Shown here piece by piece: positions 26,860-36,320 of a DNA stretch of 64,000 nt; the stretch's first letter is position 1, and every line of letters starts with the position of its first letter. The DNA comes from Mariniphaga sp041687255 (GTDB lineage: Bacteria; Bacteroidota; Bacteroidia; Bacteroidales; Prolixibacteraceae), in NCBI GenBank assembly GCA_041687255.1, contig JAWLCL010000017.1:46950-110949 (forward strand), read 5' to 3'. A model generated the notes under the pieces. The model searched no databases. It was not told the DNA's origin and saw nothing but the letters and a program-made list of their open reading frames with translations. A program made the position numbers and the translations under genes.

Positions 26860-28464
26860 GTGTCTGAAACAAGGTACATATTTGTCACTGGTGGGGTAAC
26901 TTCTTCATTGGGCAAAGGCATATTGGCATCCTCACTGGCCAAATTGCTTCAATTAAGAGGCTATACAGTTACCATCCAGAAGCTGGACCCTTATCTGAAT
27001 GTTGATCCGGGTACTTTAAATCCATACGAGCATGGAGAATGTTTTGTAACAGAAGATGGTGCAGAAACAGATCTTGATCTGGGGCATTATGAGCGTTTTT
27101 TAAATGAACCGACCTCACAGGCCAATAATGTTACTACGGGTCGCATATACCAATCGGTAATAAGTAAGGAAAGGCACGGGGATTACCTTGGCAAAACGGT
27201 TCAGATTATTCCGCACATCACCGATGAAATTAAGCGCAGGATAAAAATTCTGGGCTCAAAAGGAAAATACGATATTGTAATTACTGAAATTGGCGGTACT
27301 GTTGGCGATATTGAATCGTTGCCTTACATTGAATCGGTAAGGCAGTTGAAGCGGGAACAGGGTTCAAAGGCAGTGGTTGTGCATTTAACGCTGGTTCCAT
27401 ACCTGGCGGCAACCGGTGAATTAAAAACCAAACCCACCCAGCACTCAGTAAAGCTGTTGCTTGAAGCAGGAGTTCAGCCCGATATTCTTGTGCTGCGTAC
27501 CGAGCATGAAATAGATACTTCGATCAGGGAAAAGGTGGCGCTCTTTTGTAATGTTGATCTTGATGCTGTAGCGCAATCGGTTAATGTTCCTACTATTTAT
27601 GAAGTGCCGATTAAGATGCTGGAAGAAAAGCTTGATTTGGCCGTTTTGAAAAAGCTGAACCTTGAAATTAACGAGGATATTAATCTTGATAGTTGGAACA
27701 ATTTCCTTGACAGGCTAAAAAATCCCAAACATTCTGTCACAATCGGACTTATAGGTAAGTACGTTGAGTTAAGGGATGCCTATAAATCAATTGCTGAAGC
27801 GCTGGTCCATGCAGGGGCAGAAAACCTGTGCGATGTGGAAGTGGAATGGATTCACTCCGAGTCGCTTCAGGCTGATAACCTTGATGAACTCCTTTCAGGA
27901 CTTAATGGAATTATTGTTGCACCCGGATTCGGACACCGGGGTATGAATGGGAAAATTCTGGCAGCCAAATATGCCCGCGAAAACAACATCCCTTACCTGG
28001 GGATTTGCCTGGGAATGCAGGTAGCCGTGATAGAATTTGCCCGTAATGTTTTGAATCTGCAGGGGGCCGATTCAACAGAAATGAATCCGAAGACACAGTT
28101 CCCTGTAATTGATCTGATGGAGCATCAGAAAGGCATTACAGATTATGGCGGTACCATGAGGCTTGGTGCATACGAATGCAGGATTATTGAAAAGGATTCA
28201 AAGGCCTGTATTGCTTACAATAAATTAACGGTATATGAACGTCATCGTCACCGTTACGAATTTAATGACTCATACCGCGAACAGTTTATCCAGGCAGGTA
28301 TGGTACCGGCAGGGGTGAATCCTGAAACCGATTTGGTGGAGATTATTGAAATTCCTTCCCACAAATGGTTCGTAGGTGTTCAGTTTCATCCCGAATATAA
28401 AAGCACTGTTCTAAATCCTCATCCCTTATTTGTCGATTTCATAAAACACTCATTAGTAAAATAA
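26860..28464 (+). CDS. pyrG: CTP synthase (glutamine hydrolysing)
   Basis: This 534-residue protein starts at a GTG (26860). The N-terminal amidoligase domain has VTGGVTSSLGKGILASSLAKLL, DPYLNVDPGTLNPYEHGE and EIGGTVGDIESLPY. The C-terminal class I glutamine amidotransferase has the nucleophile Cys in YLGICLGMQ and the His/Glu in VQFHPEYKS. It converts UTP to CTP with ATP and glutamine, in the cytoplasm. The stop is 3 bp from the yidC start, so the two are co-transcribed. Confidence 0.97.
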   Translation: MSETRYIFVTGGVTSSLGKGILASSLAKLLQLRGYTVTIQKLDPYLNVDPGTLNPYEHGECFVTEDGAETDLDLGHYERFLNEPTSQANNVTTGRIYQSVISKERHGDYLGKTVQIIPHITDEIKRRIKILGSKGKYDIVITEIGGTVGDIESLPYIESVRQLKREQGSKAVVVHLTLVPYLAATGELKTKPTQHSVKLLLEAGVQPDILVLRTEHEIDTSIREKVALFCNVDLDAVAQSVNVPTIYEVPIKMLEEKLDLAVLKKLNLEINEDINLDSWNNFLDRLKNPKHSVTIGLIGKYVELRDAYKSIAEALVHAGAENLCDVEVEWIHSESLQADNLDELLSGLNGIIVAPGFGHRGMNGKILAAKYARENNIPYLGICLGMQVAVIEFARNVLNLQGADSTEMNPKTQFPVIDLMEHQKGITDYGGTMRLGAYECRIIEKDSKACIAYNKLTVYERHRHRYEFNDSYREQFIQAGMVPAGVNPETDLVEIIEIPSHKWFVGVQFHPEYKSTVLNPHPLFVDFIKHSLVK

Positions 28465-28467
28465 AAA

Positions 28468-30396
28468 ATGGACAGAAATTCAATTATTGGAATTCTTTTA
28501 ATATTTGCCATACTGGTTGTTTTCTCAATAGTTAACCAGCCATCAAAAGAGCAGATTGAAGCAGCTAAACGGCGACAGGATTCCATAGCACAGGTAGAAG
28601 CCGAAAGAACCCTCCAGACAGAGCAGGACCGGCAAAAGTTAGATACGGCAGTAATTGAAGAATCAGTGGTGCCTGATTCAGTGGCTGCCGGTACAATGTT
28701 ACAGGAGAAAATTAATCAGCTTGGGGTTTTTGGTAAGGCAGCTATAGGAACCCAGGAGTTTTATACACTCGAAAACAACCTGATGAAAATTACTTTCTCC
28801 AATAAGGGGGGTAAAATCTATTCGGTTGAACTTAAAAATTATAAGACTTATCAGGGGGAGCCACTAATCCTGTTTGAAGGTGAGGATGTTGAATTCGGTC
28901 TGAGCTTTTTTGCTCAAAACCGAAGTGTTCAAACCGAACAGCTGTTCTTTGAACCAACTTTTGAAGGAAAATCAGTGGTGGTTGATGGCCCGGAGGTGAA
29001 AACAGGAAGTGAAGGAAGAAACCGTTTCAATGAAAACAATCCGGGAGAGGTCAAATCGGTTGCTTTCAGAGTTGAGGTGGCACCGGGGAAGTTCCTGGAA
29101 TACAGTTATACACTGCCGTACAACTCTTACCTCGTTGAGTTTGATGTTAATATGCAGGGACTCGACCAATACATCGCTTCAAATCAAAACTACCTTACTT
29201 TTAACTGGGGGTTTGATGTTCCCAGGCAGGAGCGGCCTTCACGTTTTGGTGAGGACCGGTACACCAACATTACATGGAAGTTTTTCGAAGATGATGTAGA
29301 AAAACTATCTCAAGGTAAATCTGACGAAGAGAACCTGAGTACACGGGTAAAGTGGATTGGATTTAAACAATTGTTTTTTAATTCCACATTAATAGCGGAT
29401 GACGCTTTTCCCAATGCTTTTGTGGTGTCAGAAAAGTTTGAAGAGGACCCCGAATTTCTGGCAAATTTCAATGCCGAAATTTCAATTCCTTTTGAGGGAG
29501 CTGCAAATGAACAGGTAGATATGCAGTTTTATTTCGGTCCGAACCATTACCAGACTTTAAGTCAGTACGATATTGATCTTGAACGACAGGTAGATTTGGG
29601 ATATGCCATTGTAAGGCCTGTAAATAAGTACCTTATCATCCCAACCTTCAACTTCTTAAGAAAATACATCGGTAATTTCGGGATAATAATTCTTTTGCTG
29701 ACAATATTCATTAAGACCCTTCTGTTTCCGTTTACCTACAAATCCTATATTTCGCAGGCGAAAATGAGGGCGCTTAAACCTGAAATTGATGAGTTGACTA
29801 AAAAGTTTGGCAATGATAAACCTATGGAAAAGCAGCAGGCTACTATGGCGCTGTATAAAAAAGCAGGTGTGAATCCCATGGGGGGGTGTTTACCAATGCT
29901 GTTGCAGTTTCCAATTCTTATCGCCATGTTCTTTTTCTTCCCGACATCTATAGAGCTCCGGCAGGAAAGCTTTTTATGGGCGGAGGACTTATCAACCTAT
30001 GATTCTATTTTAGACCTGCCATTCGAGATTCCTTTCTATGGCGCCCATGTAAGTTTATTTGTATTGCTGATGACGCTTACCACCATCATTTCTACAAGGC
30101 TCAATCAGCAGGCTACAACAACACAGGGAATGCCGGGCATGAAAACAATGATGTACATTATGCCCATCATGTTCCTTTTCATCCTGAACAATTATTCTTC
30201 AGGTTTAAGCTATTACTATTTCCTTGCTAACGTAATTACAATTGGTCAGACCTATATTATCAGGGGCTTCATTGATGAAGACAAGATTAGGGCACAGTTG
30301 CAGGTGAATAAGAAAAAGCCTGTCAAGAAATCAAAATTCCAGAAAAAGCTGGAAGAAATGGCAAAGCAAAGAGGAATGCAGTTGCCTAAAAAATAA
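28468..30396 (+). CDS. yidC: Membrane protein insertase YidC
   Basis: This 642-residue protein has an N-terminal span (about residues 4-20) and a large periplasmic beta domain (about 60-370). The conserved insertase core follows: GNFGIIILLLTIFIKTLLFPF, ALYKKAGVNPMGGCLPMLLQFPILIAMFFFF, MPIMFLFILNNYSSGLSYYYFLANVITI. A basic cytoplasmic tail ends the protein. It inserts and folds inner-membrane proteins, alone or with SecYEG. It is co-transcribed with pyrG and followed by a strong terminator. Confidence 0.97.
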   Translation: MDRNSIIGILLIFAILVVFSIVNQPSKEQIEAAKRRQDSIAQVEAERTLQTEQDRQKLDTAVIEESVVPDSVAAGTMLQEKINQLGVFGKAAIGTQEFYTLENNLMKITFSNKGGKIYSVELKNYKTYQGEPLILFEGEDVEFGLSFFAQNRSVQTEQLFFEPTFEGKSVVVDGPEVKTGSEGRNRFNENNPGEVKSVAFRVEVAPGKFLEYSYTLPYNSYLVEFDVNMQGLDQYIASNQNYLTFNWGFDVPRQERPSRFGEDRYTNITWKFFEDDVEKLSQGKSDEENLSTRVKWIGFKQLFFNSTLIADDAFPNAFVVSEKFEEDPEFLANFNAEISIPFEGAANEQVDMQFYFGPNHYQTLSQYDIDLERQVDLGYAIVRPVNKYLIIPTFNFLRKYIGNFGIIILLLTIFIKTLLFPFTYKSYISQAKMRALKPEIDELTKKFGNDKPMEKQQATMALYKKAGVNPMGGCLPMLLQFPILIAMFFFFPTSIELRQESFLWAEDLSTYDSILDLPFEIPFYGAHVSLFVLLMTLTTIISTRLNQQATTTQGMPGMKTMMYIMPIMFLFILNNYSSGLSYYYFLANVITIGQTYIIRGFIDEDKIRAQLQVNKKKPVKKSKFQKKLEEMAKQRGMQLPKK

Positions 30397-30412
30397 AAAT
30401 CCATTCATTTAT

Positions 30413-30442
30413 AAAAAGCCGGAAATTCCTTCCGGCTTTTTT
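30413..30442 (+). terminator. Rho-independent terminator
   Basis: AGCCGGAA pairs with TTCCGGCT (30417-30437), followed by six T. It lies 17 bp after the yidC stop. Confidence 0.9.
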
Positions 30443-30561
30443 AATGTTCATCCGGAAGGAAAAAGAAAGATTGGAAGCTTAATGTCAGCATATAAGATGA
30501 ACTTGCTTTATAAAAAGAATGTTGTTATTTTTAAACGTCTTTTTGATTAAAAGCACAATCT

Positions 30562-31206
30562 GTGAAAAAGTACCTGGTTGCAGCATTGTTTTTTATTTCT
30601 GTAGTTATAGTTTCATCGCAGGAACGTCATTTCCAGGTTTGGAATCAAAATAAACTGGAAGTAAGAATCAATGAACATATTTCTGTGGGCGCCAGTGAAA
30701 AGATACATTATAAGCCAACGGCTGGTGATATAAGCCTGAAATTTGGTGACGTTTTTATAAAACGGCAATTTGCCCATTGGTTTGATGGCGGTCTGGCAGG
30801 CCGTGTGTTGTGGATAAAAGATGAAACCGGCTGGCTTCAGGAACACCGCCCAATGATCTTTGCCAATCTTTCGTCAGGTTTGGGAAATCTTGACTTTGAA
30901 ATCTCTAACCGGATGGAATACCGCATGTACAAGCACCTCGATTACCATTTTCGACACAGACAAATGCTATCGGTGGAAATACCTCCCATTTATAAAGCCG
31001 CCTGGTTTAAGCTGTATGTGGCAGAAGAAGGATTCATCCGGTTTGATGAAGAAAAGTTTCATCTTGCCCGCTTTTATACAGGAACAAAGATAAAATACCA
31101 CCGTTCTTTTGAAATGAAAATGTATTACGTCCTTGAGAAAAGCAAAAAATCATTTCACTGGAATACCTCCGATATCCTGGGGCTCAATCTGAACCTTGAA
31201 TTCTGA
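30562..31206 (+). CDS. DUF2490 family secreted protein
   Basis: This 214-residue protein starts at a GTG (30562). It has a signal peptide (about 1-19, ending VSSQE), then alternating hydrophobic/aromatic strands such as HFQVWNQNKLEVRINEHISVGASEK, EHRPMIFANLS and FRHRQMLSVEIP, ending in LNLNLEF. This is the DUF2490 pattern, probably a small outer-membrane barrel. The function of the family is unknown. It is a single gene between the yidC terminator and the small periplasmic protein at 31288. Confidence 0.75.
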   Translation: MKKYLVAALFFISVVIVSSQERHFQVWNQNKLEVRINEHISVGASEKIHYKPTAGDISLKFGDVFIKRQFAHWFDGGLAGRVLWIKDETGWLQEHRPMIFANLSSGLGNLDFEISNRMEYRMYKHLDYHFRHRQMLSVEIPPIYKAAWFKLYVAEEGFIRFDEEKFHLARFYTGTKIKYHRSFEMKMYYVLEKSKKSFHWNTSDILGLNLNLEF

Positions 31207-31287
31207 TTTTGATTATCTGCTGTTACCAGACTTAAACCTTTGTCAAATTATTATGTCCAAACACCATTAATTATAAAAATAGTTGTT

Positions 31288-31662
31288 ATGAAAAAGACTG
31301 GAATCACACTGATGATGCTGATGTTGATTGTTATTGCAGGATTCGCTCAACCGGGTCAGCGAAACATGTCGCCGGAGGATATGGCTAAAAGCCAGACCGC
31401 CCAGATAAAGGAAGCTGTTGATCTGAATGAAGACCAGGAAAAGCAGGTATATGATCTGAGCCTTGAAACAGGTAAAAAAATGAGTGCATTACGTGACGAA
31501 ATGCAGGGAGGTGGCTTTGAAGGAATGCGCGAAAAAATGACTGAATTAAGAACAGAGCAGGACAAAAAAATGAAAGCCATTCTTACTGCCGACCAGTGGA
31601 AAAAGTATGAAAAATACCAGGAAGAAAGACGTGCCCGTTGGAACGAAAGGAGAGGGAGGTAA
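31288..31662 (+). CDS. Small periplasmic Spy/CpxP-like (DUF4890-type) protein
   Basis: The frame opens at 31240, but the ATG at 31288 gives a proper signal peptide (MKKTGITLMMLMLIVIAGFAQ) and is preferred, for 124 residues. The mature part is all-helical and charged, with KSQTAQIKEAVDLNEDQEKQVYDL and LTADQWKKYEKYQEERRARW. The repeated L-(T/N)-x-(D/E)-Q pattern is typical of LTXXQ-motif proteins related to Spy/CpxP. Members are thought to act as periplasmic chaperones or stress sensors. The call is by pattern only. Confidence 0.65.
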   Translation: MKKTGITLMMLMLIVIAGFAQPGQRNMSPEDMAKSQTAQIKEAVDLNEDQEKQVYDLSLETGKKMSALRDEMQGGGFEGMREKMTELRTEQDKKMKAILTADQWKKYEKYQEERRARWNERRGR

Positions 31663-31701
31663 TAATATTAAGACATTAAGGGTTTTGATTCACTGAAAAA
31701 T

Positions 31702-31735
31702 AAAAAAGGGTTTGCTGTGGCAAACCCTTTTTTAT
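31702..31735. terminator. Bidirectional terminator
   Basis: AAAGGGTTTGC pairs with GCAAACCCTTT around the loop TGTG, with A- and T-runs on both sides. It serves the convergent small periplasmic protein gene and ribH, whose stop codon it touches. Confidence 0.9.
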
Positions 31736-32223
31736 TACAGTGAAAAATTCTGTTTCAGATGAACCATTTTAATGGCAGTAACAGCAGCTTCATCTCCTTT
31801 ATTGCCGTGTTTACCTCCGGCCCGGTCAAGAGCCTGCTGTAGATTCTCAGTGGTAAGCACTCCAAAAACAAAGGGCTTATTATACTTCAGGTTTAAATCA
31901 ACCGTACCTTTGGTTACTCCGTCACAAATGAAGTCGAAGTGGCGGGTTTCGCCCTGTATAACACAACCGAGCAAAATTACTGCATCAACATTTTCCATTT
32001 CGGCAAAATATTGTGCGCCCAGTGGAAGTTCAAAGCTGCCCGGAACATATTTAACAAGCAGGTTTTCTTCTTTTGCACCGTGTTTTTGCAAGGTATTTAA
32101 AGCACCTTTTGCAAGTGCTGACGTGATTTCAAAATTCCATTCGGCTACAACAATACCGAACCTCATGTTTTCAGCCGGTGGGACCGATTCTATATCGTAC
32201 TGTGAAAGATCTTTTGTTGCCAT
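31735..32223 (-). CDS. ribH: 6,7-dimethyl-8-ribityllumazine synthase
   Basis: This 162-residue protein has FGIVVAEWNFEITSALAKGAL, VPGSFELPLGAQ, VILLGCVIQGETRHFDFICDGVTKG (including the catalytic His after GET) and PFVFGVLTTENLQQALDRAGGKHGNKG. These are the hallmark blocks of lumazine synthase, the penultimate step of riboflavin synthesis, which often forms 60-mer shells. It lies downstream of the TPR gene on the same strand, with a terminator-like hairpin between them. Confidence 0.97.
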   Translation of the reverse strand: MATKDLSQYDIESVPPAENMRFGIVVAEWNFEITSALAKGALNTLQKHGAKEENLLVKYVPGSFELPLGAQYFAEMENVDAVILLGCVIQGETRHFDFICDGVTKGTVDLNLKYNKPFVFGVLTTENLQQALDRAGGKHGNKGDEAAVTAIKMVHLKQNFSL

Positions 32224-32234
32224 TTTCTATTAAA

Positions 32235-32258
32235 TAAAAAACCCCTCACCAGGAGGGG
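32235..32258 (-). terminator. Terminator/attenuator between the TPR gene and ribH
   Basis: CCCCTC (32242-32247) and GAGGGG (32253-32258) pair. On the minus strand six T follow. It lies only about 12 bp before the ribH start codon, so ribH either has its own promoter within the upstream gene or depends on readthrough. Confidence 0.7.
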
Positions 32259-32277
32259 TATGTATCTTTTTTGGTTA

Positions 32278-32964
32278 TTATCCCAATTTAACCTGCAAAC
32301 GTGCAATGTATTTATCTGCTTCCTGCCCTTCAAGGCTTTCCGGGTATTTTTCCTTTATCTCCTGGTAAAGTGCAAGAGCATCTTCCAAATCATCGAGCGA
32401 CTCAAGAACCTTGGCAGCCTTCATCATGTAAATTGGGCTTGTCAGCTCGTTATCGTTCATCTCATAAGCCTTACGGTAATGCCTCAAGGCTGTTTCAGCC
32501 TCACCCATTTCAAGGCTGGCATCTCCTTTGGCTCCTTCAGCAACTGGTCCAAGAAGTAAATCTTTTGTTTTAAAGTCATCGAGGTAATCTTTGGCCTGTT
32601 CATATTCTCCAAGGTGCAGGTATGATACACCAGTGTAATATTTTGCCAGATTAGCTGCTTTGGTCATTCCGTAATCATCGATAATATCAAGAAATCCCAA
32701 ATAGTTGCCGTCACCGTTAATGGCGAGGTTGAACGAATCGCGTTCAAAATAATTTTCAGCCATAAACATCTGCGACAACGCCTCGTTCTGCCGGGGTTGC
32801 AGATAAAATCTGCTTATGCCTAAAAAAGCAATAACAATAACAACTACAGCAATAACAGCATAGGTTATTGGTTTCTGGTTTTCTTCAATAAAACGTTCAG
32901 TTCTTGTTAGTGCACTCTCAAGTTCCTGTAAGTTATCATCTTGTTGAGCATTCTTTTTTGCCAT
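32278..32964 (-). CDS. Membrane-anchored TPR protein (YfgM-like)
   Basis: The ATG at 32964 (MAKKNAQQDDNLQELESALTR) is preferred over the longer frame from 33009, because a TATTTTTG -7 box lies just upstream of it. The product has about 228 residues, with a single span at about residues 36-55 (YAVIAVVVIVIAFLGI). TPR-like helices follow, including YYTGVSYLHLGEYEQAKDYLDDF, EMGEAETALRHYRKAYEMN and EDALALYQEIKEKYPESLEG. It probably scaffolds envelope protein complexes. The partner is unknown. Confidence 0.8.
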   Translation of the reverse strand: MAKKNAQQDDNLQELESALTRTERFIEENQKPITYAVIAVVVIVIAFLGISRFYLQPRQNEALSQMFMAENYFERDSFNLAINGDGNYLGFLDIIDDYGMTKAANLAKYYTGVSYLHLGEYEQAKDYLDDFKTKDLLLGPVAEGAKGDASLEMGEAETALRHYRKAYEMNDNELTSPIYMMKAAKVLESLDDLEDALALYQEIKEKYPESLEGQEADKYIARLQVKLG

Positions 32965-33130
32965 GTCGTTCGTTTTCAAAATTGTGCCGCAAAAATAGCT
33001 TTTTTTCACAAACAGTACTGCAATAAAAGCTTAATTTTTTGGCATTAATCAACATGTAGCTGTTATTAACCTTAATTTGAAAAAAAGAGTTCGGCTCCCA
33101 ATGTTTTTTAGTTAGTTTTGTGGCCTAACA

Positions 33131-34252
33131 ATGTCGTATTGCTCCATGTTTATTGAAGATATTTCAATCGTAAATTTTAAAAACCTTAAAGATGTAAAGG
33201 TGGATTTTTCCCCCAGGCTTAACTGCCTGATAGGCAACAACGGTGCCGGAAAAACCAACCTGATGGATGCAGTTTATTACCTCTCATTTTGCAAGAGTTT
33301 CTTCAATTCGACCGATCAGCTGAATGTCAACCACGATGAAAACTACTTCATGCTCAGTGGCAATTACCACCGGCTTGATTCATCGGAAAACATTACGTGC
33401 GGATTGCAGTCGGGGCAGAAAAAGCAATTTAAGCGCAACACAAAGGTCTACAAGAAGCTGATGAAACACATCGGTCTGCTTCCTCTGGTTATGATTTCCC
33501 CGTCCGATACAAGTCTAATTCTGGGGGGAAGCGATGAACGCCGGAAGTTTATGGATGGCGTTATTTCCCAATACAACCAAAATTACCTGGATGACCTGTT
33601 GAAATACAACCGAGCTCTTCTGCAGCGCAATAACCTGCTTAAACAGTTTGCTGCAGGGCAATCATTCGATGAAGAACTGCTTTCGGTGTGGGACCATCGG
33701 CTGACAGAATACGGCAACCGCATACATGCTGAAAGAAAGGAGTTCATAGAAAAGCTGATTCCAATATTTCAGAAATACTACACCTTCATTTCACAGGGCA
33801 ACGAGCAGGTAGGTCTTATACATCAGTCGGATTTGTATGAGAGCAGCCTTTCATCGTTATTGAAAGAGGCTGTGCCCAAAGACCGGATGGTGCAGTATAC
33901 CACCGTGGGCATTCATAAGGATGAACTGGTTTTCAACATCGACAAATATCCCATTAAAAAGCTGGGGTCGCAGGGACAAAACAAAACATACCTGGTGGCT
34001 TTGAAACTGGCGCAGTACGATTTCATTAAGGAAATCTCCGGAATGAAGCCCATACTTCTGCTCGATGATATTTTTGATAAGCTCGACCGCCACCGGGTGG
34101 AGCAGATAGTGAAAGTGGTTTCAGGTGAAACATTCGGACAGATTTTTATTACCGATACCAACAGGGAACATCTTGATTCAATTATAAAAAAAATGAACAC
34201 CGATTTTCGTATCTTTAACGTTGATTCGGGAACAATAAAACCATTCGAATGA
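33131..34252 (+). CDS. recF: DNA replication and repair protein RecF
   Basis: This 373-residue protein has the Walker A motif GNNGAGKTNLMDAVYYL (about residues 35-51), the ABC-type signature LGSQGQNKTYLVALKLAQ (about 278-295) and Walker B PILLLDDIFDKLD (about 306-318). RecF is an SMC-like ATPase that loads RecA at gaps through RecFOR. The ATG at 33146 (MFIEDISIVNF) is an alternative start, since a TAGTTTTG -7 box at 33113 would put the transcription start very near 33131. The gene overlaps the DUF721 gene by 4 bp (ATGA). Confidence 0.96.
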   Translation: MSYCSMFIEDISIVNFKNLKDVKVDFSPRLNCLIGNNGAGKTNLMDAVYYLSFCKSFFNSTDQLNVNHDENYFMLSGNYHRLDSSENITCGLQSGQKKQFKRNTKVYKKLMKHIGLLPLVMISPSDTSLILGGSDERRKFMDGVISQYNQNYLDDLLKYNRALLQRNNLLKQFAAGQSFDEELLSVWDHRLTEYGNRIHAERKEFIEKLIPIFQKYYTFISQGNEQVGLIHQSDLYESSLSSLLKEAVPKDRMVQYTTVGIHKDELVFNIDKYPIKKLGSQGQNKTYLVALKLAQYDFIKEISGMKPILLLDDIFDKLDRHRVEQIVKVVSGETFGQIFITDTNREHLDSIIKKMNTDFRIFNVDSGTIKPFE

Positions 34253-34539
34253 GAAAGAGCAATACACAGCCTCTGGGCGCCGTTCTCAAGGAATACATCC
34301 GCAGCATGAACTTCGAGCGAAAACTCAAGGAGGTTGACGTTGTGGCTTCCTGGGAGGCTTTATTGGGCAAAACAATTGCTCACTATACCCGTAATGTTTA
34401 TCTCTCCAAAAAAATCCTTTACGTGGAGCTCACTTCTTCTGTGGTGAAAAATGAACTGGTGATGATGCGTGAAAAAATAAAAGAACGCCTGAATGAGGAA
34501 GCAGGAGAGGAGATGGTGGAAAAAATAGTGTTCAAATAA
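34249..34539 (+). CDS. DUF721 (DciA-like) protein
   Basis: This 96-residue protein begins MRKSNTQPLGAVLKEYIRSMNFERKLKEVDVVASWEALLGKTIAHYT, followed by LYVELTSSVVKNELVMMREKIKERLNEE. This is the DUF721 pattern, whose best-known member DciA loads the replicative helicase in bacteria lacking DnaC/DnaI. It is coupled to recF by an ATGA overlap, a frequent gene order that fits a replication role. Confidence 0.87.
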   Translation: MRKSNTQPLGAVLKEYIRSMNFERKLKEVDVVASWEALLGKTIAHYTRNVYLSKKILYVELTSSVVKNELVMMREKIKERLNEEAGEEMVEKIVFK

Positions 34540-34578
34540 CCTCCCGTTCCTGCTATTAAACCTCCTTCATGCAGCTGC

Positions 34579-36120
34579 TTAATTAACTTTCTTCGGCTTC
34601 AGCTCTTCAAAAAAGATGTCATCGTTCGGCACATCAAAATCTATCCCTGTAACTTTAAGGTAATTATCAGTATTGAATTTAACTGTTCCAAACTGAAACC
34701 AAGCCTGCTCCTTATCCCATACAATTTCAAACACATCGTAATGAAAATGCTTCAACGTGGAGGAGAGTTCCGGAGAATGTTCCATTTCCAGCCGCAGCTT
34801 ATCATCCTTAAGGCTGACGGTTATTTTACCATAGATGTCTGAAATGTAGGTGCCGGTATATTTTTCCAGTGGAAGCGAAGGAGAGGTGCCTTCAACTTTT
34901 GAAGCTTTTCTGTCGGGAATGCGCGTATCGTTTTTTTCCCTGGAGATGGTTTTTTCCAACAGTTCTGCCGACCAGTTTTTATCTTCATTGACGCCCAGGA
35001 AAGCATCGAGCGTTTGATAGGTAACTGCCATTATAGGGCTTTTTATGCCATTGGTCAGTACCACCACTCCCAGCTTTTCATCCGGCAGCATTGATACGGC
35101 GGAAATCATACCATCGTATCCTCCGGTATGACCTGCAAAGAATCTGCCGTGGTAATCACGCAATACCCAGCCCAATCCATAAGCGCTGAAATTAGTATCA
35201 AAATCGTTCTTTTGGGTATGATTCACCTTCCGGTTGTTATGGGGAGTCCAAATCATATTATAGGAATCTTCCGAAAGCAGGCGCTTTCCGTTCAACTGCC
35301 CGTGGTTCATATTGAAAATCATCCAGCGTGCTACTTCATTCACACTCGAAATCAAACCTCCCATAGGCGCTATTTCCGACCAGTCGGTAAATTCAATCGG
35401 GAGGTTTACATCCTTCAGCCGGGCATGAGGAGTGGCATAGTTCCCAATTTCTTGAAGCTCATCCGGATAAATGGTTGTTCGTGTCATTTCCAGGGGTAAA
35501 AGAAAACGTTCCTTTACATTTTCGTACCAGCTTTTACCTGTAACCACTTCAATGACTTCACCCGCTGCAAGGAACATGATGTTTGAATACCCGTATCCGT
35601 CTCTGAATTCAAATGCAGGAGGAAGATTTTTTGCCCTGCGTACAATTTCCTCAGCTTTAAGATTCGATTTATACCACACCACATCTCCGCTGAATGTGCC
35701 GTAACCCACCCGGTGACTGAGCAAATCGCGGAGGGTAACCTTGCTGCTTATCACCGGGTCGTATACCTGAAACCAGGGCAGGTACTGCTGCACCTTATCG
35801 TTCCAGTTGCATTTTCCCTCATCGACCAGCTGACCGATTATGGCTGCAGTGAATGCCTTTGTATTTGAAGCTATCGGATACAGTGTGTTTCCGTCGGGCT
35901 GATCAGGCTTTCCTGCTTCCTTTACACCATAGCCTTTGCTGAAAATGATTTCCCCATCTTTCACTATGGCAACTGACATACCGGGCACATCCCATTCCTT
36001 TTGAGTCTGCTCATAATAAGCATCCAGTTTTTCAAGAAGCGCTTTTTGCTGCCTTTTTTGAGAGATTGCCATAACGGAAGACAGCATTAGCATTGCCAGC
36101 AATACAGAAGAATATCTCAT
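34579..36120 (-). CDS. Secreted serine hydrolase, beta-lactamase/penicillin-binding class C fold, with C-terminal DUF3471-like domain
   Basis: The ATG at 36120 (MRYSSVLLAMLMLSSVMAISQ) gives a proper signal peptide and is chosen over the frame from 36159, for 513 residues. The S-x-x-K nucleophile motif is IASNTKAFTAAIIGQLVDEG and the Y-x-N motif is GYGYSNIMFLAAGEVIE. A FAGHTGGYDG block takes the KTG-box position. A beta-rich C-terminal region (about 400-513) resembles DUF3471. The family includes esterases, D-aminopeptidases and peptidases; the true substrate is not evident. It is a single gene, convergent with recF-DUF721. Confidence 0.88.
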   Translation of the reverse strand: MRYSSVLLAMLMLSSVMAISQKRQQKALLEKLDAYYEQTQKEWDVPGMSVAIVKDGEIIFSKGYGVKEAGKPDQPDGNTLYPIASNTKAFTAAIIGQLVDEGKCNWNDKVQQYLPWFQVYDPVISSKVTLRDLLSHRVGYGTFSGDVVWYKSNLKAEEIVRRAKNLPPAFEFRDGYGYSNIMFLAAGEVIEVVTGKSWYENVKERFLLPLEMTRTTIYPDELQEIGNYATPHARLKDVNLPIEFTDWSEIAPMGGLISSVNEVARWMIFNMNHGQLNGKRLLSEDSYNMIWTPHNNRKVNHTQKNDFDTNFSAYGLGWVLRDYHGRFFAGHTGGYDGMISAVSMLPDEKLGVVVLTNGIKSPIMAVTYQTLDAFLGVNEDKNWSAELLEKTISREKNDTRIPDRKASKVEGTSPSLPLEKYTGTYISDIYGKITVSLKDDKLRLEMEHSPELSSTLKHFHYDVFEIVWDKEQAWFQFGTVKFNTDNYLKVTGIDFDVPNDDIFFEELKPKKVN

Positions 36121-36320
36121 GATGAAAACTAATTTTAAATTCCTGATGTAAAAAAACATTTTTTTCCTGAACTACAGTTTTTTCTGCCAAAGATAATTGC
36201 TGTAAATTGTCTGATTATACGTCAGCAGCCGGGCAGACTTGCAGTAAAACGCATAACCGCTTCTCGAAAACCTTATTTTCCTTATATAAACCTACTATAT
36301 AACAAACTAGAGGGTATCAT

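Noticed and set aside
34821..35704. Frames overlapping the secreted serine hydrolase
   Set aside because: They are shadows of the strong minus-strand coding sequence, which has SxxK and YxN motifs and a signal peptide.
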